A DNA stretch of 14,031 bases, from assembly GCA_035623615.1 (NCBI GenBank), contig DASPTB010000301.1, positions 1 to 14,031 of the forward strand, given 5' to 3'. A program made the position numbers and the translations under genes. Within the stretch, counting starts at the first letter, position 1, and each line of letters starts with the position of its first letter. The notes under the pieces are model-generated. The model had not been told where the DNA came from, did not search any database, and saw only the letters and a program-made list of their open reading frames with translations. Shown piece by piece: positions 1-7,011 of the stretch. Source of the DNA: DASPTB01 sp035623615. Lineage in GTDB: Bacteria; Actinomycetota; UBA4738.

Positions 1-1
1 G

Positions 2-694
2 CGGTGGGCGGACACGGCGCGTGAGGTGCACGGCAAGGCCGAGAACACGCTCGGGTGGCTGAGGCGGCAGCTGCTCGACCTGGTGGCCCCGGGCGGGCTG
101 GCCGACCCCGGGCGGCTCGACGACCCCGCCGACCGGGCCGCGCTCGACGCCAAGCTCGGCGAGCTCGCCGGCTTCGCCGGGGCGCAGCAGCAGCGCCTGA
201 GTGACTGGATCCACCGGGATCTGTCCGCCGTCGCGCCCGGGTTCGTCAACCTCGGCGAGGTGCTGAAGGAGCTCCGGGCGAGCGTGCCGGGGATCACCAC
301 CACGGTGTCGGTCGCCGGCAGGGTCGTCGTGCCCCGCGAGGTCGCGGACGGCGTGTGCGACGTCGTGGAAGAGGCGCTGCGCAACGTCGACAAGCACGCG
401 GGGGTCCGCGAGGCCGTGGTGTTCGGCGAGATCGACGGAGACGCGCTGCTGCTCACCGTCCGCGACAACGGCCGCGGCTTCGAGGCCGCTCGAGAGGACA
501 TCGGCGTCCGCGGCATGCGGGAGAGGGTCGACGCGCTCGGCGGCACGATCCGGATCAGGTCGGCGCTCGGCTTCGGGACGACCGTGGAGCTCCGCATTCC
601 CGCGGACGGATGGAGAGCGCCGGAGGGACTCGATGTGCCCGGCGAGGGAGAGCGCGACGGGTCCGGCGACGGAGGGCGCGATGGCGCCGCGTGA
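2..694 (+). CDS. Sensor histidine kinase, NarL/DesK-type (5' partial)
   Basis: This is the C-terminal part of a two-component sensor kinase; the reading frame is open to the window edge, so the sensor and probably part of the dimerisation region lie outside. Counting from the GTG at 26, the ATP-binding domain shows an N box (EEALRNVDKHAG, about 116-126), a G1 box (DNGRGF, 147-152), a G2 box (GVRGMRERVDALGG, about 160-173) and the closing GTTVELRIP strand. The His in REVHGKAENTL at the very start sits where HisKA_3-type kinases carry the phosphorylated His, but the usual HD pair reads HG here, so I hold that loosely. The last 30 residues are Gly/Asp/Glu-rich and look like a tail. The stop overlaps the next gene, a response regulator, so the two should be co-translated partners. 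The signal sensed cannot be read from this fragment. Confidence 0.9.
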   Translation, partial: RWADTAREVHGKAENTLGWLRRQLLDLVAPGGLADPGRLDDPADRAALDAKLGELAGFAGAQQQRLSDWIHRDLSAVAPGFVNLGEVLKELRASVPGITTTVSVAGRVVVPREVADGVCDVVEEALRNVDKHAGVREAVVFGEIDGDALLLTVRDNGRGFEAAREDIGVRGMRERVDALGGTIRIRSALGFGTTVELRIPADGWRAPEGLDVPGEGERDGSGDGGRDGAA

Positions 695-1343
695 CGAGAC
701 GCGGGAGCGCGCCGAGGACACTCGGCTCCGGGTGATGATCGTCGACGACGAGGAGGTGTGGCGAGTCGGCCTCCGGACGGTGCTCGAGCGCGACGATCGC
801 TGCCTCGTGGTCGCCGAGGCGGCCGACGGCGCCGAGGCGATCGAACTGGCGGACGACGCAATGCCGAACGTCGTCGTGATGGACATGCACATGCCGACGA
901 TGGACGGCGCGGAGGCGACGCGTCGGATCCTGGAGCGGGTCACGTACGCCAAGGTCCTGGTGGTTTCGGTGTCCGGCGGGGAGAAGGATGTGGTCGAGGC
1001 GATGCGGGCGGGCGCCACCGGTTACATGGTGAAGGACGAGCCGGCGGAGGCGATCGCCGACGCCGTGTGGCGAACGCACGAGGGAGTGCCGGTGCTGCGT
1101 CCCGCCCTCGCCGCGCTGCTCCTGGAGGCGATGCGACGTCCAGCGCTGACCTCGCGGGAGGTGGACATCCTTCGTCTGGTGGCGCAAGGGTTCACGTATC
1201 CCGAGATCGCCAAGGACGAGTTCCTTGCCCTGAAGACGGTGCAGAACCACGTGCAGAACATCCTCGGGAAGTTCCAGATGCACTCGAAGTCCGCGCTGAT
1301 CGCCTGGGCGATCCGGAACGGGTACTCCGGCGATTCGGAGTGA
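681..1343 (+). CDS. Response regulator, LuxR/NarL family
   Basis: A DNA-binding response regulator of 220 residues. The receiver domain (about 16-135) has the acidic pair D22-D23 (IVDDEE), the phospho-acceptor D68 in VVVMDMHMPTMDG, S96 in the VVSVSGG strand and K118 in YMVKDEP. A LuxR-type helix-turn-helix follows (about 155-214: LTSREVDILRLVAQGF, then the recognition helix KTVQNHVQNILGKF). The chosen ATG at 681 has GGAGGG four bases upstream and overlaps the kinase stop by 14 bases. An in-frame ATG at 633 also has GGAGGG five bases upstream and would add 16 residues. I prefer 681 because the receiver then begins closer to the N-terminus, but either could be used. It should be phosphorylated by the kinase just upstream; the ABC exporter that follows is a plausible target, not a proven one. 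Confidence 0.93.
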   Translation: MAPRDETRERAEDTRLRVMIVDDEEVWRVGLRTVLERDDRCLVVAEAADGAEAIELADDAMPNVVVMDMHMPTMDGAEATRRILERVTYAKVLVVSVSGGEKDVVEAMRAGATGYMVKDEPAEAIADAVWRTHEGVPVLRPALAALLLEAMRRPALTSREVDILRLVAQGFTYPEIAKDEFLALKTVQNHVQNILGKFQMHSKSALIAWAIRNGYSGDSE

Positions 1344-1351
1344 AGCCCTCG

Positions 1352-1373
1352 GACGGCCGGGCGTCGGCCCGTC
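1352..1373 (+). terminator. GC-rich hairpin after the response regulator (weak)
   Basis: GACGGCC (1352-1358) pairs with GGCCCGTC (1366-1373) across a 7-base loop, with one unpaired base. It begins 8 bases after the response regulator stop. There is no T-run, so it could be a weak or factor-assisted terminator, or chance pairing in a GC-rich gap. Confidence 0.25.
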
Positions 1374-1382
1374 GCGTGGAGG

Positions 1383-1395
1383 CCGGAATCTCCGG
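1383..1395 (+). promoter_or_regulatory. Inverted repeat abutting the exporter -10 (candidate operator)
   Basis: CCGGA-ATC-TCCGG is a perfect 5-bp inverted repeat ending one base before the TATAAA hexamer at 1397. It therefore lies inside the -35/-10 spacer, a common place for a regulator to act. With 5-bp arms in GC-rich DNA it may also be chance. Confidence 0.35.
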
Positions 1396-1396
1396 G

Positions 1397-1402
1397 TATA
1401 AA
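1397..1402 (+). promoter_or_regulatory. -10 element TATAAA, leaderless start of ABC ATPase
   Basis: TATAAA ends exactly 7 bases before the ATG at 1410, so transcription is expected to begin at or within a base or two of the A of the start codon. No Shine-Dalgarno is present between them and no clear -35 is seen. Confidence 0.6.
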
Positions 1403-1409
1403 GAGTGCG

Positions 1410-2357
1410 ATGGATGCCCCCGCGATTCGGGCCACCGGTCTGACGAAGCAGTTCGGCGCGCGGACCGCGTTCCGCGACCTCACGTTCGAGGTGGGCACCG
1501 GGGAGGTGTTCGGGTTCCTCGGTCCGAACGGCGCAGGCAAGACCACGACGGTCCGGGTGCTCGGCACGCTCATCCGGCCGACGGCCGGATCGGCCGAGGT
1601 CGCGGGCGTCGCGCTCGGCGAGGGGTCCGGACAGGAGTTGCGCCGTCTCGTGGCGGTGATGCCCGAGAACCCCGGCATGTACCTGCGGCTGACGGTCTAC
1701 GACAACCTGGAGTACTTCGCCGGACTGTACGGGGTTCCGAGAGCGCAGGTGCGGGAACGGATCCTGTCGTCACTCGACACCGTCGGCATGGCCGGGCGTG
1801 TCAACGACTTCGCCGGAAGCCTGTCCAAGGGGCTTCGCCAGCGCGCCAGCCTCGCGCGCACGCTGCTGTCGAATCCGCGGGTGCTCTTCCTCGACGAGCC
1901 GACCTCGGGCCTCGACCCCGTCGCCACGCGCGAGGTTCGTGAGCTCATCGAGGGCCTGCGAACGAGCGGCGTGACGGTCTTCCTGACGACGCACCGACTG
2001 GACGAGGCCGAGCGCCTCTGCGACCGGATCGCTGTGCTGAACACCACGTTGCGGGTGGTGGGACGGCCCGACGACCTGCGCCGGCAGCTGTTCCAGTCCG
2101 CGGTCGAGGTGCGCACGAGGACGCCGCTACAAGATCCCGCCGCGCTGTTCGGGTCGATCGCCGAGGTCGACGGCTGGTCGCCGGACGGCGACGGCGCCTA
2201 CCACGTTCGCGCGAAGGACCTCGACACGCTCACGCCGAAACTGACCCGGGCGCTCGTCGCCGCCGGGGCCGACGTGCTGCGCATCGCCGAGGTGGAGCGC
2301 ACGTTGGAGGACGTCTACCTGCAGCTCGTCGACGAGGACGTTGAGGTGCAGCGATGA
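1410..2357 (+). CDS. ABC transporter ATP-binding protein (ABC-2 exporter type)
   Basis: The 315-residue cytoplasmic ATPase of an exporter. It shows Walker A GPNGAGKTT (38-46), signature LSKGLRQR (138-145), Walker B VLFLDEP (158-164), D-loop SGLDP and the H-loop His195 in TTHRLDEAERLCDR. The usual Q-loop glutamine position reads PEN (VMPENPGMY, about 84-91), a variation seen elsewhere in ABC-2 ATPases. The roughly 90 residues after the nucleotide-binding domain form the C-terminal extension common in DrrA/NatA-like proteins. The start is the ATG seven bases after a TATAAA hexamer, consistent with a leaderless mRNA. The 3' end overlaps the permease by four bases (ATGA). Family knowledge suggests export of a lipid, drug or ion; the substrate cannot be read here. 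The two-component genes directly upstream could control it. Confidence 0.95.
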   Translation: MDAPAIRATGLTKQFGARTAFRDLTFEVGTGEVFGFLGPNGAGKTTTVRVLGTLIRPTAGSAEVAGVALGEGSGQELRRLVAVMPENPGMYLRLTVYDNLEYFAGLYGVPRAQVRERILSSLDTVGMAGRVNDFAGSLSKGLRQRASLARTLLSNPRVLFLDEPTSGLDPVATREVRELIEGLRTSGVTVFLTTHRLDEAERLCDRIAVLNTTLRVVGRPDDLRRQLFQSAVEVRTRTPLQDPAALFGSIAEVDGWSPDGDGAYHVRAKDLDTLTPKLTRALVAAGADVLRIAEVERTLEDVYLQLVDEDVEVQR

Positions 2358-3082
2358 CGCCGCGTACGAGAGCGGTGTTCCGCAAGGAGCTGCGCGACCT
2401 TCGGCGGAACAAGTTCATCGTGGCGACGATGGTCTTCCTGCCCGTGTTCGTGATCCTGATCCCCTTCCTGAGCGTGCTCGGCATCAAGCCCGGGGACCCC
2501 GAGAGCACCGTCCGTAACGTCATCGGCGGGGCGAGCTTGTCGTTCTTCCTCGTCCCGCTCATCCTGCCGACCGTGATCGCCGGGTACGCCGTCATCGGGG
2601 AGCGCGAGCAAGGCACGCTCGAGCCGGTGCTGACGACTCCCGTCCAGGAGTCGGAGCTGTTGATCGGCAAGGCGTTGGCCGCGGTGGTGCCGTGCGTGTC
2701 CATTGCGTACGCGCTGTACGTGATCTACCGGGTCTGGGTGGTCTCCGCGGCGGCCCCGATCGTCATCCACCTCGTCGACCAGCCGTCGCAGCTGATCGCG
2801 GTCATCCTGTTCGCGCCGCTGCTCTCCACGTTCTCGATCTGGGTCGGGCTCGCGGTCTCGGTGCGGTCCAACGACGTCCGCGTGGCTCAGCAGCTGTCCG
2901 GCCTCGCGGTGCTCCCGATGCTCGGTCTCACCGCGCTCTTCTCGTTCCGGGTCCTGACGCCGAGCGTCGGGCTAGCGCTCGCCGGCGCGGTGCTCCTGGG
3001 AGTGGTCGATCTTGTGGCGTGGCGCATGGTGTCGGCGCTGTTCGACCGAGAGCGGATCCTGACGCGGTACGGCTCGGTGTGA
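2354..3082 (+). CDS. ABC-2 type transporter permease
   Basis: A 242-residue membrane partner of the preceding ATPase. Six hydrophobic segments are visible, roughly residues 17-40, 56-76, 103-130, 142-165 and two in the last 60 residues (about 176-222). Between the second and third lies GEREQGTLEPVLTTPVQESELLIGK, the well conserved cytoplasmic stretch of ABC-2 permeases. The ATG overlaps the ATPase stop as ATGA, and GAGG at 2343-2346 sits 7 bases upstream, so translation is coupled and the subunits are probably made in fixed ratio. The length is at the short end for the family but nothing looks missing. As only one permease is present, the working transporter is probably a homodimer with two ATPases. 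Confidence 0.92.
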   Translation: MTPRTRAVFRKELRDLRRNKFIVATMVFLPVFVILIPFLSVLGIKPGDPESTVRNVIGGASLSFFLVPLILPTVIAGYAVIGEREQGTLEPVLTTPVQESELLIGKALAAVVPCVSIAYALYVIYRVWVVSAAAPIVIHLVDQPSQLIAVILFAPLLSTFSIWVGLAVSVRSNDVRVAQQLSGLAVLPMLGLTALFSFRVLTPSVGLALAGAVLLGVVDLVAWRMVSALFDRERILTRYGSV

Positions 3083-3111
3083 CCGATCCGCCGGCGAGCC
3101 AGGCGAACCCC

Positions 3112-3123
3112 TCCCGGCCGGGA
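3112..3123 (+). promoter_or_regulatory. 12-bp perfect palindrome upstream of small-protein -10
   Basis: TCCCGGCCGGGA is a perfect palindrome ending three bases before the TATGCT hexamer, in the -35/-10 spacer region. It could be an operator or, as it follows the permease stop by about 30 bases, the stem of a weak terminator; there is no T-run. Confidence 0.3.
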
Positions 3124-3126
3124 CGC

Positions 3127-3132
3127 TATGCT
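3127..3132 (+). promoter_or_regulatory. -10 element TATGCT, leaderless start of 79-aa protein
   Basis: TATGCT matches the TAnnnT pattern and lies 8 bases before the ATG at 3141. No Shine-Dalgarno is present in between, so a leaderless transcript is expected. Confidence 0.5.
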
Positions 3133-3140
3133 CTCGTCGG

Positions 3141-3380
3141 ATGATCGGCGACAGCTTCGACTCGTTGCGTGAGTATCTCGCCTCTCCGTCCGGTCGGCGG
3201 ATGCGCCGGGTGGTCGGCACGGCGCTCATCCTCGGGAGCCCGCTGCTGTTCCGGATGCCGGGCCTGCGCAGGCACTGGGCGCTGCGGCTCGCCGAGCTCG
3301 CGGGCGGAGCGGCGCTCCTGGTGGCGCTCGGCGAGCGACTCCGCGACTGGGAGCCGGCCCCTCCGCCCGAGCGCTTCTAA
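3141..3380 (+). CDS. Small two-helix membrane protein, unknown function
   Basis: A 79-residue protein I cannot assign to a family. The N-terminus (1-20) is polar. Two hydrophobic stretches follow, about 25-40 (VGTALILGSPLLFRMPGL) and 52-66 (ELAGGAALLVALGERL), separated by an Arg/His-rich hinge, and the tail is Pro-rich (WEPAPPPERF). It could be a small integral membrane protein with both ends in the cytoplasm, though the segments are short. Coding is supported by codon bias, the TATGCT element eight bases upstream of the ATG, and a clean stop. It follows the exporter permease by 58 bases but appears to be transcribed separately. No role is inferred. Confidence 0.65.
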   Translation: MIGDSFDSLREYLASPSGRRMRRVVGTALILGSPLLFRMPGLRRHWALRLAELAGGAALLVALGERLRDWEPAPPPERF

Positions 3381-3532
3381 GCTCCGCAGGCAGCCGCCGG
3401 ACGCCTTCCTGGGCGGTCGTGACGCGCCGGTGACGGTTCCCTGTCATCCCTTCCCTCGCAGGCCATCTCGACCGGCGAGCGAAAGGAACCCCGCTGGACC
3501 TCCAGAGTCGCAAGGAGATCGCTCGGTACCTC
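3381..3532. other. Intergenic / possible N-terminal extension of the phosphorylase-like gene
   Basis: I see no separate gene here. The phosphorylase-like frame is open from 3434 and its last part (3494-3532) reads as a credible helix, DLQSRKEIARYLLSRG. AAAGGA at 3482-3487 is the only well placed ribosome-binding-like site in the gap. No TAnnnT element at leaderless distance from a usable start was found. Confidence 0.4.
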
Positions 3533-4657
3533 TTGTCACGTGGGATCGGTGAGGACGAGGTGGAGTCGTCCGGCCGCGCCGCGGGTACGGAGCCTGTCTC
3601 CCACGAGCTCCTCGGCGCCCGGATCCCGACGATCCCGTTCCCGGAAAGCCTCACACCGGTGCCGGCGCCGATCTCGCCCGCGCCCAACTCGTCGGATCGC
3701 CTGCCGAAAGCCGACGTGGTGGTCATCACTTGGACGGTCGACGAGGGCGACGCTCTCGCGAACGTCCTCACGCCCGGTGTCAGCCGACCCCGGTGGCACC
3801 CCTACGACCGCGATTTCGAGTCGCACTACCGGCCGCTCATCCGCTCGGGCGCGCCGTCGCTGTACGTGAAACGGCTCGCGAGTTACATGCCGACCAGGAT
3901 CGGCCAGAAGGACGTGCTGTGCATGAAGTCCGAGCTGCACCTCAACCAGGACGGGATTCGCACCGGTGACGGGACGGCGACGCTGCCGGTCAAGGATCTG
4001 TTCGTCCAGATCATCGGGGAGGCGCAGCCCGACGTGGTGCTCACCATCGGGACGAGCGGGAGCGTCTACCAGCACTTCCAGCTCGGCGACGTGATCGTCA
4101 CGCGCGCGGCGAAGTTCCGCTGCAAGGACGAGTTCCGCAACGAGAAGTTCAACGGCGAGACCTTCCAGAGCGATTGGCCCATCCCGCTGACCTACCTGGA
4201 CGAAGCGGCGAGCCTGATGCAGATCGTCGCGCCGAACATGGCCGAGCCGCCCATGCTGCCGCCGACGATCAACTACCACTATCACGGCGCGAAGATCCAC
4301 GCGGACGCGAACGTCCCCGACATCAAGCTCGACGGCCGCGACGTGCCGGAGTTCCATCCGATCCTCACCACCGACTACTTCGAGTACGGCACGTCGACGA
4401 ACAACCTCGAGGTGGAGGGCGCGGCAGTGGAGATGGGCGACGCCGTACTCGGGCTCGCCGTTGACGGGATGCCGAACCCGCCCAAGTGGGCCGTCGTGCG
4501 CAACATGTCGGACCCGCAGATCAATGGTGGTCTGCCGAACGAGGGCTACGACATGAACCCGCAGACGATGTGGGCGATCGGGTACTACACCGGCTACGGG
4601 TACTACACGAGCGTCTCGGGCGCCATCGCCACCTGGGGGATCATCGCCGGCCTCTGA
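3533..4657 (+). CDS. Nucleoside phosphorylase-superfamily protein
   Basis: A protein of 374 residues (from the TTG at 3533) with the phosphorylase/nucleosidase fold of PNP, uridine phosphorylase and MTA/SAH nucleosidase. Numbered from that TTG, ADVVVITWTVDEGDA (60-74) looks like the first strand and loop, TIGTSGSVYQHFQLGDVIVT (171-190) is the conserved Gly-rich region, NLEVEGAAVEM (291-301) holds the ribose-contacting Glu (E295), and VVRNMSDPQ (321-329) holds the base-contacting Asp (D327). Such enzymes cleave the N-glycosidic bond of a nucleoside; which base, and whether phosphate or water is used, cannot be told. It is longer than the usual 230-290 residues, with a Pro-rich N-terminal segment of about 59 residues, a long central insert (about 195-280) and a Tyr-rich C-terminus. 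The start is unsure: the frame is open back to 3434 without ATG or GTG, and a CTG at 3494 has AAAGGA six bases upstream. It appears monocistronic. Confidence 0.82.
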   Translation: MSRGIGEDEVESSGRAAGTEPVSHELLGARIPTIPFPESLTPVPAPISPAPNSSDRLPKADVVVITWTVDEGDALANVLTPGVSRPRWHPYDRDFESHYRPLIRSGAPSLYVKRLASYMPTRIGQKDVLCMKSELHLNQDGIRTGDGTATLPVKDLFVQIIGEAQPDVVLTIGTSGSVYQHFQLGDVIVTRAAKFRCKDEFRNEKFNGETFQSDWPIPLTYLDEAASLMQIVAPNMAEPPMLPPTINYHYHGAKIHADANVPDIKLDGRDVPEFHPILTTDYFEYGTSTNNLEVEGAAVEMGDAVLGLAVDGMPNPPKWAVVRNMSDPQINGGLPNEGYDMNPQTMWAIGYYTGYGYYTSVSGAIATWGIIAGL

Positions 4658-4672
4658 AGCGAGGTGCGGGGC

Positions 4673-4678
4673 TAGGAT
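4673..4678 (+). promoter_or_regulatory. -10 element TAGGAT, leaderless start of nitroreductase
   Basis: TAGGAT lies 6 bases upstream of the GTG at 4685 and 15 bases after the preceding stop. No Shine-Dalgarno precedes the GTG, so the transcript is expected to begin at or next to it. Confidence 0.6.
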
Positions 4679-4684
4679 TGGGGC

Positions 4685-5200
4685 GTGGATGCGCTCGAGG
4701 CGATCCGGAGCCGGCGCAACGTTCGGCAGTTCGCCGACCGCCCGGTGTCGGCAGCCGACCTCGACACGATCCTCGACGCGGCATGGCGAACGCCGTCGTC
4801 CCGCAACGAGCAGCGTTGGGACTTCGTCGTCTGCACCGAGCGGACCCAGCTCCAGAACCTCGCGCTGGTGTGGAGCGGCGCCCGGCACGTGGCGACGTCG
4901 GCGGCCACTGTCGCGCTGGTCGCGCCCGACACCGACGACACCGACCTCATGGGCTCGATCGAGTACGACCTTGGCCAGGCGACGATGAGCATCATGATCG
5001 CCGCCGCGGCCCTGGGTGTCGGAAGCGCGCACGCGGCGGTTCGCGATCAGGAGCACGCACGGGAGGTACTTGGGTTCCCGGAGGATCGTCGCTGCGCCTG
5101 GCTGGTGGCCCTTGGCTATCCGGCCGATCGCCCGTTGGAGCCCATCCGCCGCCCCAACCGACGCCCCTTCGACGACGTCGTCCATCGCGGCCGCTGGTAG
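4685..5200 (+). CDS. Nitroreductase family protein (FMN-dependent)
   Basis: A 171-residue flavin oxidoreductase of the nitroreductase superfamily. Family features visible are the N-terminal FMN phosphate-binding stretch AIRSRRNVRQF (6-16), TPSSRNEQRWDFVVC (36-50) with the second FMN contact, the helix DLGQATMSIMIAAAALGVGSA (95-115), the strand LVALGYPADRP (140-150) and a terminal RRPFDDVVHRGRW, close to the family's usual basic ending. It is at the short end of the family (often 170-220) but complete. Members form homodimers that use NAD(P)H to reduce nitro compounds, quinones or other electron-poor substrates; the physiological substrate is unknown. The GTG start follows TAGGAT by six bases. 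The gene ends 11 bases from the convergent beta-lactamase-family gene. Confidence 0.93.
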   Translation: MDALEAIRSRRNVRQFADRPVSAADLDTILDAAWRTPSSRNEQRWDFVVCTERTQLQNLALVWSGARHVATSAATVALVAPDTDDTDLMGSIEYDLGQATMSIMIAAAALGVGSAHAAVRDQEHAREVLGFPEDRRCAWLVALGYPADRPLEPIRRPNRRPFDDVVHRGRW

Positions 5201-5211
5201 CGGCCCCCGCG

Positions 5212-7002
5212 CTAAGGCGTGAACGTCCGGTAGTAGCGCCCGCCCGACAGGGTCGCGCGGATAGCGACACCGTCCACGAAGGTGTCGAACCGGATTCGCT
5301 CGGGGGTCGCCGCCTCACCGAGTTGGAACGAGCCGTCCCGGAGCGGGACGAGCACCGGCTCGGCTTCGGGTGCCTCGACGCCACCCGGCGCAATCAGCAG
5401 GAGCTTCCCGTCCCGCGCGACGACGCGGAAGTTGCTGAACCAGGGGTTGTGCGCGCGGTAATGACCGACGAACGCCTCGTACTCCTCCGGGAGCTCGTTC
5501 TCGAAGCCGTTCCCGTCCTCGTCCTCCTCGGCGTCCCCCTCGCCGGCGATGCGCTCGTGGTCGTCTGCGGTCTCGTCCTCGCCATGCTCGCCGTGCTCGC
5601 GAACGTACCGCCCCGGGCCGTGGACGAGGCCGACGACCTCATCGCCCCGCCGCTCGAAGCGAAGGGCGAACACGCCCAGCGAGCCCTCGGCGGCCACGAA
5701 CGCCTCCGGATCCTCGGAGCGGACGAGCGGCACGCTGTGTTCTCCTTCGGCCAGGACGAGGGAGTCTCCGTCCGCGACGATCGTGAGCGCTGCCGAATCC
5801 CCCTCCGCTGCGACGGGTCCACCGGGCGCCCGGTACGTCCCCGCGTAGCGTTCCGCGCCGGCCACCTTCGCGTAGTCGAGCTCCGGGGGAACGGGCGGCG
5901 CGCTCCTCAGGATCGCCGCACAGACCGACCGGAGCGCGAACTCGGCGATCGGCGCCGGGCTCCACGGCCCGTTGGTGAGGACGACCACCCCAACGCCCGT
6001 GTCGAGGTCGAGGTCGATGTGCGCGCTGAAGCCGACCATGCCGCCACCGTGCCCGACGCGGCGCCGACCGTCGAGCTCGTCGACGTTCAGCCCGTACCCG
6101 TACGCCGCGTCGTGGTAGGGGGGATCCGAGCTCGCCACCAGCGGGCTGATCATCTCTGCGAAGGCCTCCGCCGAAACGACAGGGCCCGCCGGGCCGCGTC
6201 CGTCGTTCAGCAACATTCGCAGGTAGGCGGCCATGTCTTCGGCCGTCGAGGCGATGCCGCCGTCGGCCGTGTCGGAGTCGAAGAGGCCCGCCGGAGTCAG
6301 GCGGCCGCCGGGTCCGAGCGGCCGGTCGTCGCGAAGCGCCTCGTATCCCGTCGCCATGCGGGGGGCGAGCGCTCGCGTGATCGCGGGCGCGGTCCTGTCC
6401 ATGCCGAGCGGCTCGAGGATTCGTTCTCGCAGCTCCTCGGGGAACGGACGCCCCGTGATGTGCTGCACCATCAGCCCGAGCGTCTTGTAGCCGTGGTTCG
6501 AGTAGTGGAATGTCCAGCCCGGGGGTCCGCCGACGTCCACCTTCCGGAGCCGCCACACCTCCGAGACGCCTGCCGGCGTCATCTCAGAGCCCTGGACGAG
6601 CCCTGCAGTGTGCGTCAGCAGGTGATGTGCGGTGATCGGCGCGTGCGCGCTCGGAACCGAGAACCACGGTAGCGCGTCGGTCACCGGTGCGTGCAAGTCG
6701 ATGCGGCCCTCGTCCCGCAACTGCAGGACGACGAGCGCGGTGAGCGACTTGCTGATCGAGCCGATCTCGAACAGCGTGTCCGAATCGACCCGCGTTCCCG
6801 CGCCCAGGTCGCGCACGCCGCTGTTGGCCGTGTGAAGCGTCCTCTCACGATCCGTGATCGCGAGGGCGATACCTGGCAGGTTCATCGGCGTCCTGCACCG
6901 GTCCACCAGGTCGTCGATCGCCCGCGTCGCCTCCTCGAGATCGGTCACGTCGCCGCGCTCCGCGGGCGGTGCGTCCGGAGGGTCGTCAGGGGGGGTCGTC
7001 AC
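5212..7002 (-). CDS. Serine beta-lactamase family hydrolase with C-terminal accessory domains
   Basis: A 596-residue member of the class C beta-lactamase / DD-peptidase / esterase family (Pfam Beta-lactamase). All three active-site elements are visible: S82-I-S-K85 (the nucleophile SxxK in FEIGSISKSLTAL), Y167-S-N169 (YxN) and H318-G-G320 (replacing the KTG triad, as in many family esterases and peptidases). The catalytic domain spans about 21-365. A second region (375-468, YAGTYRAPGGP...) and a third (507-596, EAFVGHYRAHNPWFSNF...) each look like a small beta-barrel accessory domain, joined by an acidic linker (about 469-508) rich in Glu, Asp, Gly and His. No signal peptide is seen, so a cytoplasmic location is likely, which argues against a cell-wall or antibiotic role. 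The GTG start lies nine bases downstream of a perfect TATAAT. The substrate is unknown. Confidence 0.9.
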   Translation of the reverse strand: MTTPPDDPPDAPPAERGDVTDLEEATRAIDDLVDRCRTPMNLPGIALAITDRERTLHTANSGVRDLGAGTRVDSDTLFEIGSISKSLTALVVLQLRDEGRIDLHAPVTDALPWFSVPSAHAPITAHHLLTHTAGLVQGSEMTPAGVSEVWRLRKVDVGGPPGWTFHYSNHGYKTLGLMVQHITGRPFPEELRERILEPLGMDRTAPAITRALAPRMATGYEALRDDRPLGPGGRLTPAGLFDSDTADGGIASTAEDMAAYLRMLLNDGRGPAGPVVSAEAFAEMISPLVASSDPPYHDAAYGYGLNVDELDGRRRVGHGGGMVGFSAHIDLDLDTGVGVVVLTNGPWSPAPIAEFALRSVCAAILRSAPPVPPELDYAKVAGAERYAGTYRAPGGPVAAEGDSAALTIVADGDSLVLAEGEHSVPLVRSEDPEAFVAAEGSLGVFALRFERRGDEVVGLVHGPGRYVREHGEHGEDETADDHERIAGEGDAEEDEDGNGFENELPEEYEAFVGHYRAHNPWFSNFRVVARDGKLLLIAPGGVEAPEAEPVLVPLRDGSFQLGEAATPERIRFDTFVDGVAIRATLSGGRYYRTFTP

Positions 7003-7011
7003 GAGAGGCGC

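Noticed and set aside
2..4657. Kinase + response regulator + nucleoside-phosphorylase-fold gene as a Detocs-like phage-defence system
   Set aside because: In Detocs the phosphorylase effector carries a receiver domain and lies with its kinase and regulator. Here the phosphorylase-like protein has no receiver domain, the regulator is a normal DNA-binding LuxR type, and an ABC exporter and another gene lie between.
3536..5185. 549-codon open frame on the minus strand
   Set aside because: It is antisense to the phosphorylase-like and nitroreductase genes, both of which have clear family motifs. Its translation is Arg/Val/Asp/His-rich low-complexity text typical of GC-rich shadow frames.
4486..6672. 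728-codon open frame on the plus strand
   Set aside because: It runs through three frames' worth of other evidence: the ends of two real plus-strand genes and the antisense of the beta-lactamase-family gene. Composition is Arg-rich and shows no domain.
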